Source of the DNA: Monosporascus cannonballus
Taxonomy: Eukaryota > Ascomycota > Sordariomycetes > Xylariales
DNA: 64,000 nucleotides
Assembly (NCBI GenBank): GCA_004154925.1
Contig: QJNS01000039.1
Location: 340,266-404,265, forward strand
Reading direction: 5' to 3'
Below are positions 58,701-64,000 of the stretch, in pieces; position 1 is the stretch's first letter, and each line of letters starts with the position of its first letter. The translations under genes were made by a program, and so were the position numbers. The notes beneath the pieces were generated by a model. That model was not told the DNA's origin, ran no database searches, and saw only the letters and a program-made list of their open reading frames with translations.

Positions 58701-61700
58701 CCATGATATATTCCATAATATTTATTATATAAACAATATTTTTATAATATTACACGGAAGGAAAATCCGTAATTATATCTAATTAATTATCAAATAAATG
58801 ATTTTATATAAAAATTAAAATTTTAAATATCGTAATGTATTCGGTATTAATATTAAGGATTTCGACGATTACTCGGAATATCCGACTGTTATTATACTTA
58901 TATAAAATTTTGATATAAAGGAATTTTTAAAACCAGCCTGGAAAAAAATAAAGAAATCTCTTGAACCAGCCGGAAATCCAGCTAGGCTGACAAAAGAAAA
59001 ACGCGGTAAAAGGAAAAAAGCTAAATCTGGCCAATAACCTTTACTAAAGGAACTAAAAAGCCCCAGTTCGAAAAAAATAATTATTAAAATTTTCAACAAA
59101 ATAATAATAAGGTATACGAGCGGCTTTGAAAAATATTAATTAAGATCGTACGCCGATAAATATTAATTTTAATTATAAAAAAACAAAGTTATAAAACGTA
59201 ATTAATAAAGATTTATTACAAACCCGGAATTCTAAATATTTCGAATTAATATTTAAAAAAAAACAAATGCCAAAAAATTATATTAATAACTAAAAAATAA
59301 CTTTTTTAATATTGGCGAAAAGTTATGCATATTATTTATTTATTTGTATAATTAATTTCCTACTTTAATTATTTAATTCGAACTAAAATACATTAAAAAT
59401 CAAAAAGAAATATTTTAAAAGTTAATAAAACGAATTTAAAAAAAAAACCGAAAAATAATACTTGAAAGCTTTTAATTCGGCATTATAAATTAAAAGCTAT
59501 AAGTAAAAAAATAATTTATTAATAACTGTAATAAATTATAATTTAAATCGCGTAATATAAAATTCGGTTATATTTTTAATTAATAAAATTTATTATATAT
59601 TTATTACGAGATATAATAAATCCGAATTAAAACAAATTAATATTCGGTATAAAGCTTAACTAATTAAAATTTAATATAATACATTTAATAAATAAATAAT
59701 ATATTAATAATTTTAATTAATATTATATAAATATTTATAATTATTACGTTTTATAACCGTAATACCGTACCGAAGCTAAACGTATTGTTATTATCGGCTT
59801 TAATTAAAACCGGTAAAATTTCGTTTTTTATTTTTTAACTTAATATTATAATTAACCTTTAATTTATTATTAATATTATTATCCGATAAATATCGTTTAT
59901 TTTTAACGCGAAATTCCTGAATTTCTATAAGGATTATTATTTCGATTTTTTTTTCCGATATATTATTTATGACGTGAAACTACGGATTATTATATCTTGG
60001 CGACGCTGGCGATTCCGGTAACGATATTTTAATAAACGAATTATGCAAATATGGATACGGTAATAAAAACGGGGCTGAAAAATTAAAAATATTTAAAAAC
60101 GATAAATTTTGCGTTAATGTTATAAATAAAAGGAATAAAGCAAACTTTTAATTAATATTACTTAATATATTACGAATTACATATATAATTATAAACGTTA
60201 TTATTATCGAAATTTCGATTTTAAATTATAAAAATATATAAATTATATATCGATTTAATATTTAAATTATTAAGGTTATTATTAAACCGTTAATTATTAA
60301 TTTAAACCGAATAATCGTATGTAATATATTTTAATTAGGATAAAACGTAAATTAAAACGGCCTTATAATTTTTCCCGATATTTATTAAATTTATAACATA
60401 ATAATAATCTGTAATTTATATAAATCGATTTATAATATTAGGATATAACGTTATTTTTTCCGATTAAACGAATTTCGCCGTTTACGAAAAATTACTTATA
60501 TTTTTTATAAAATTAAAAATATACCTTTTTCGTATATTATATATAATACAACAAATATACGGTTTTTTAAAATAGCTGAATACTGTTATTTATCGAAATC
60601 GAGAACCGCTTTAATTAATTCGATTATATTTTAAATTAAATATAAACTTTTAATTTCGTTTAATTTATTCGAAAATTTATTAAGTAAAAACTATTTAAAT
60701 TTGATAAAAATAAATATTTATTTTACCTTTTTATTGCTAAACGGAAATAACCGCGTAAAAAATAATTCGTTCGCTTATTGTTTATACCAGAATTTTATTA
60801 TTTCTTAAATAGCCGTTTTTATCGAACCGGCTTTTAGTTATTTTTATGTAAATATTTTCGAATTTAAAAATTCGGGTATATAAAAAAATTAAACATATAT
60901 ATATTATAATAAAATTTACCCGAAATTAAGTTATTACCGTCTTCTTTTAACATAATAATTTTTTTAAGTATAATAAAATTACTTTATGTATATATTTATC
61001 GTTAAATACCGCGTATTATTAAAAGTTTATTTTTATCCGGTACCGTAAATCAAAATTATTTTATTCCGGAAATTTAAAAGTAATAATTTAACGGACCGAA
61101 ATTTAAAATTAAAATTTAACAATTATTTCGTTCTAATCGAAATTATTTGTGATAAATTATATATTATATTTTTTATTATCCAAATCCGTTACGTTACTTT
61201 TTATTACGACCTTTATGTTCTTATAAATAATATGGTTTTTATTGTGCCGGATTTAAAATCTTTTTCGTTATTTTATTTTTTTTAAAAAATAAATAATTTA
61301 ATTTTATTCTTATCGAACGTTTAGTAAAATACAAATAATATAATTTATTTATAATTAATTATATTTAATCGCTTATAATTACGAGCCGTTTAATCAAATT
61401 ATTATTATAAATTTTTAATAAAAAAAGCCTTGTAATATATTTTATTATATTATTTAATTAATATCCGAAATATTTATATTTAATTTAAAATTAATAATAT
61501 ATATAACGATATCAATAAATTTATCCGATTATTTTAAATTATTATAAATACGAATTTAATCCCCGTAAAATAATTTAAAATTATAAAACTTAGTAAAGGT
61601 TTTTTATAATCTTTAATAAATACTCTTAATTTATTATAATTTTAATTAAGTGGTTATAAATATCAATAATTTTCGGCTTATAATTAACATAAATAATAAT

Positions 61701-63110
61701 TTTAATAATAAAATGTAAAGTATTAAGTAAAATTTAAAAAATATTAATTAATAATCCAGATATATGAAATATTGAAAAATCTAAATATTTTTAATTTAAA
61801 CGTTAATTTTTTGATATAAGAAAAATAATAATATTAATTTTGAAACTATTAATATTAAAATATCGGATTTTCGCCTTATAATTATATTTAATTAAGCTGT
61901 TAATTTAACGAAAACCATTATATTTTGTAATTTTATTTTTGTAATATTATTAATAATTATTATATGCGTAAATTATTATATATAAATAAAGAAAATAAAA
62001 TATAAATTACGGATATTAATATATTTAAACCGAAAATTAGTTTATTTTAGTAATAAGTATATTTCGCCGATAGTAATTAAGTTTTATCGTTATTCGAAAA
62101 TAATATTTAATATAATAATTTAAAAATAATTATTCGATATTTATTTAAAATTAAAAATAATATAATTATATTATTTAGCAGTTATACGGTTAAATATTTT
62201 TAAATTAAGTTTTTTCGTATTTGCGAATATTAAAATAAAAATGAAATATAAAAATCTTGATATAAAAATTCGGTATTTTTTCGTTAATTTAATTTATAAT
62301 ATAATTTAGATAATAATTAAATCGGTTATTAATAAAATAATTTAAGTAATTAAAATATTTTAAAAACTTATTTTAATAACGAAAAATATATTAAGGTTTT
62401 TAAAAACTAGATTATATATTATATTAACTTATTTTTTTTGTAAAATATGGCCTTATTTATTAAGCATAACGCTTAATATAAGGCGAATAAATTAACGACT
62501 TAAAATTTTTATAAGGTTATTAGCCGTATACATAATATTAATATATAAGTTAATTACGTTTTTATCGGCAAAAAACCCGTAAAAGTATCGGATAAAAATA
62601 AACGTTTTATTTTGAAAAATTCAATGCTTAAATATTTAAAGTATTTACTTTATATTTTCGAATATATTATCCGTATTTAGCTAATTAAGAAAAAAATATG
62701 TTTCGGGGTTTATTATAAAGGATTTTAAGCCTTATATATTATTATTTTAGTTTATAAAGTTATGTTATTATCGTACTGGCTTAAAGTAGGTAAAAGATTA
62801 TAGCATATATTAATCGAGATTTTAGGTTATTTTGTTATTATAATAAGATTTATTTTGTATTAATCAAAATTATTATTATATTAAAAAATACAGATTTTAA
62901 TTTTATATGAAATTATATAAATTAAAATATTAAAAGTTTTACAATTAACATATATTTCTAAAGCATATATTAATAATTTTTGCGAATTTATATAAAAATG
63001 CATTAAACGGAACGAAAAAATCATAATTTGCTATCAGGCCTTATTTTAGAGGTTTTTTTATTTTTGTTGGTATTATTCTTAAAGGAATTAAGCTGATATA
63101 TTGGACCCCT
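52726..63110. other. 10-kb AT-rich block, unresolved transposon graveyard
   Basis: Strong AT richness, TA-rich dinucleotides and dense stops in all frames. Some stretches still read like protein when stops are ignored (for example 54600-55650 plus strand and 62440-62870 plus strand), so decayed elements are present, but I could not match any to a family. I found no LTR pair or TIR pair bounding them. The only longer open frame (58869-59099 minus) is AT-driven. No intact gene is seen. Confidence 0.5.
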
Positions 63111-63214
63111 GATAAATATTTCTTAATTAAAAGCTATAGCTATAATTACGGCTGTTGCGCCGCAGGCGCAGCCATATCCTCCAAAATGGGGTTCTGATCA
63201 AGATGAGGTAACGC

Positions 63215-63529
63215 AACAGAAACAGCCAAGGACATTAAGTGGGTTAGGTTCCGTAACGAATTACCAACTTACTAATAGTAAGCCAATAAACCGGATTACT
63301 AACTCACTGGTAGTAAATTAGTAAGAAAAAATATAAAAAATATATATTGGTTATTTCTATAATTTATATAACAGCTTATAATAAATATAATTTCGTTACT
63401 TAAAATATATTTAATCTTATTAAAGGAAATTAATTATTATATTTATTATTTTAAAGTCTGCGATATTTTTATTAAAATAAACTCGTGTGATTTAAATTTA
63501 ATAATTAATTAAACCGGTTAACTGTTACA
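63215..63529 (+). repeat. Gypsy-family LTR (copy B), plus orientation
   Basis: It is collinear with copy A at the left end of the window. The 35-bp tandem (gtaagccaataaaccggattac) is at about 63270-63330, and the shared LTR half near 63455-63529 ends aactgttaca, a decayed form of tagccgtcaca. The left end is approximate. The interior side on the right is not readable. Confidence 0.6.
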
Positions 63530-63681
63530 TATTATAAGTCTTTATTTAACAAAACTATTAAATTTTAAATACTATTATTAATACTATATTTATAAGCTAA
63601 TAATTAATTTACGAAATCTTTAATAAAAATATAAATTTAAACGAAGAAAAACATGAAGCTTGTTTAACCAAAGAAAAAATC

Positions 63682-63845
63682 TGTAAGATAATGGACAGCT
63701 ATAAGCTGGGTGAGGTAATCTCCAACTAGTCATAAAGCAGATTTCAAAAAGTAAGTGTATTAGGTTATTTCTATCTGGCATTTCCTATAAGCTGCCAGAT
63801 GGTAAATTTATATTAATAAGTAAGTCGGTAGCTAATCGGTACACT
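63682..63845 (-). repeat. Truncated family-3 gypsy LTR, minus orientation
   Basis: The reverse complement aligns with the LTRs of element 3, including 'atctggcagcttataggaaatgccagata' (two short pieces of it match exactly) and the terminal ttaca at 63686-63682. It breaks off at about 63845, some 45 bp before the expected LTR start, exactly where the next non-repeat sequence begins. It shows little decay. Confidence 0.75.
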
Positions 63846-63896
63846 AATGGATCAATTGGATCCGTGCGCTCGGACATCTCCACTCCTAATTCCGAC

Positions 63897-63905
63897 ATAT
63901 ATTAA
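63897..63905 (+). promoter_or_regulatory. TATA-like element before the gene at the right edge
   Basis: An atatattaac sequence about 50 bp upstream of ATG 63949, followed by a C-rich leader. Core promoter function is inferred from position only. Confidence 0.3.
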
Positions 63906-63948
63906 CACTCCTTATCCCTTCCAAATCCAGTAACTCAATAACCACAAC

Positions 63949-64000
63949 ATGGATTTGGATAAGGCTGCTTCCGTTTTCGTCGCCGACCGTCGCCCTAACG
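63949..64000 (+). CDS. 5' end of a gene running out of the window
   Basis: ATG 63949 in a good fungal context (cacaacATGg) opens 17 codons, MDLDKAASVFVADRRPN, to the window edge. Codon choice is GC-ending and unlike the AT-rich flank, and the upstream 90 bp look like a normal promoter and leader. Too short to name. Confidence 0.45.
   Translation, partial: MDLDKAASVFVADRRPN

Noticed and set aside
58869..59099. 76-codon frame in AT-rich DNA
   Set aside because: Phe/Leu/Ile-rich translation without motifs is expected from AT-rich sequence by chance.
1..64000. tRNA or rRNA genes, secondary-metabolite cluster, giant mobile element with captain recombinase
   Set aside because: I looked for their hallmark sequences and gene sets and saw none; the genes present do not form a pathway.

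Overview
The window looks like a piece of a filamentous ascomycete (Pezizomycotina) chromosome with a two-speed, isochore-like structure. Three things point there: short GT-AG introns (63, 67, 83 and 184 nt), a Zn(II)2Cys6 regulator and a grg-1/ccg-1-type small protein, and long AT-rich blocks of retrotransposons full of C-to-T and G-to-A changes. Such changes are the signature of repeat-induced point mutation (RIP). Most of the window is transposon graveyard; real genes sit in islets of normal composition.

Layout. 1-3145: a gypsy-type LTR and a RIP-degraded Ty1/copia reverse transcriptase relic. 3150-6890: a broken gene remnant, a pogo/Fot-type DDE transposase relic, a Cys-rich gene cut at the edge of AT-rich DNA, a further gene fragment and a dispersed LTR-like repeat. 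7039-13833: gypsy element 1 (minus). 13834-18290: a TTA microsatellite, an isolated CpG-rich island and a copia relic (minus). 18295-25698: gypsy element 3 (plus). 26094-32860: gypsy element 2 (minus). 32866-34711: unresolved AT-rich DNA. All three gypsy elements have two matching LTRs and perfect 5-bp target-site duplications.

34712-46211 is the main gene islet. It begins with a second copy of the dispersed repeat and about 2.9 kb without convincing genes. Then come a grg-1-like gene, an EBP/EXPERA-family membrane protein (sterol-isomerase-like), a Pro-rich unknown, a Zn2Cys6 transcription factor with a degenerate minisatellite directly upstream of its start codon, two small unknown genes and an F-box relic. 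At 46212 a family-3 LTR begins; it is split by a complete 3.5-kb PIF/Harbinger-type DNA transposon (46327-49875) with 26-bp TIRs and a TTA target duplication. A small islet (50045-52260) carries a two-exon unknown gene that becomes visible only when the intron is removed. 52260-63650 is again AT-rich and mostly unreadable, with LTR fragments at its right end, and the last 52 bases hold the start of another gene.

The genes do not form an obvious pathway or cluster. I did not find a clearly new molecular system. The patterns most worth a second look are the inside-to-outside mutation gradient in the LTRs of all three gypsy elements, the promoter minisatellite of the transcription factor, and the gypsy LTR lineages that share one half of the LTR but carry different U3 halves.
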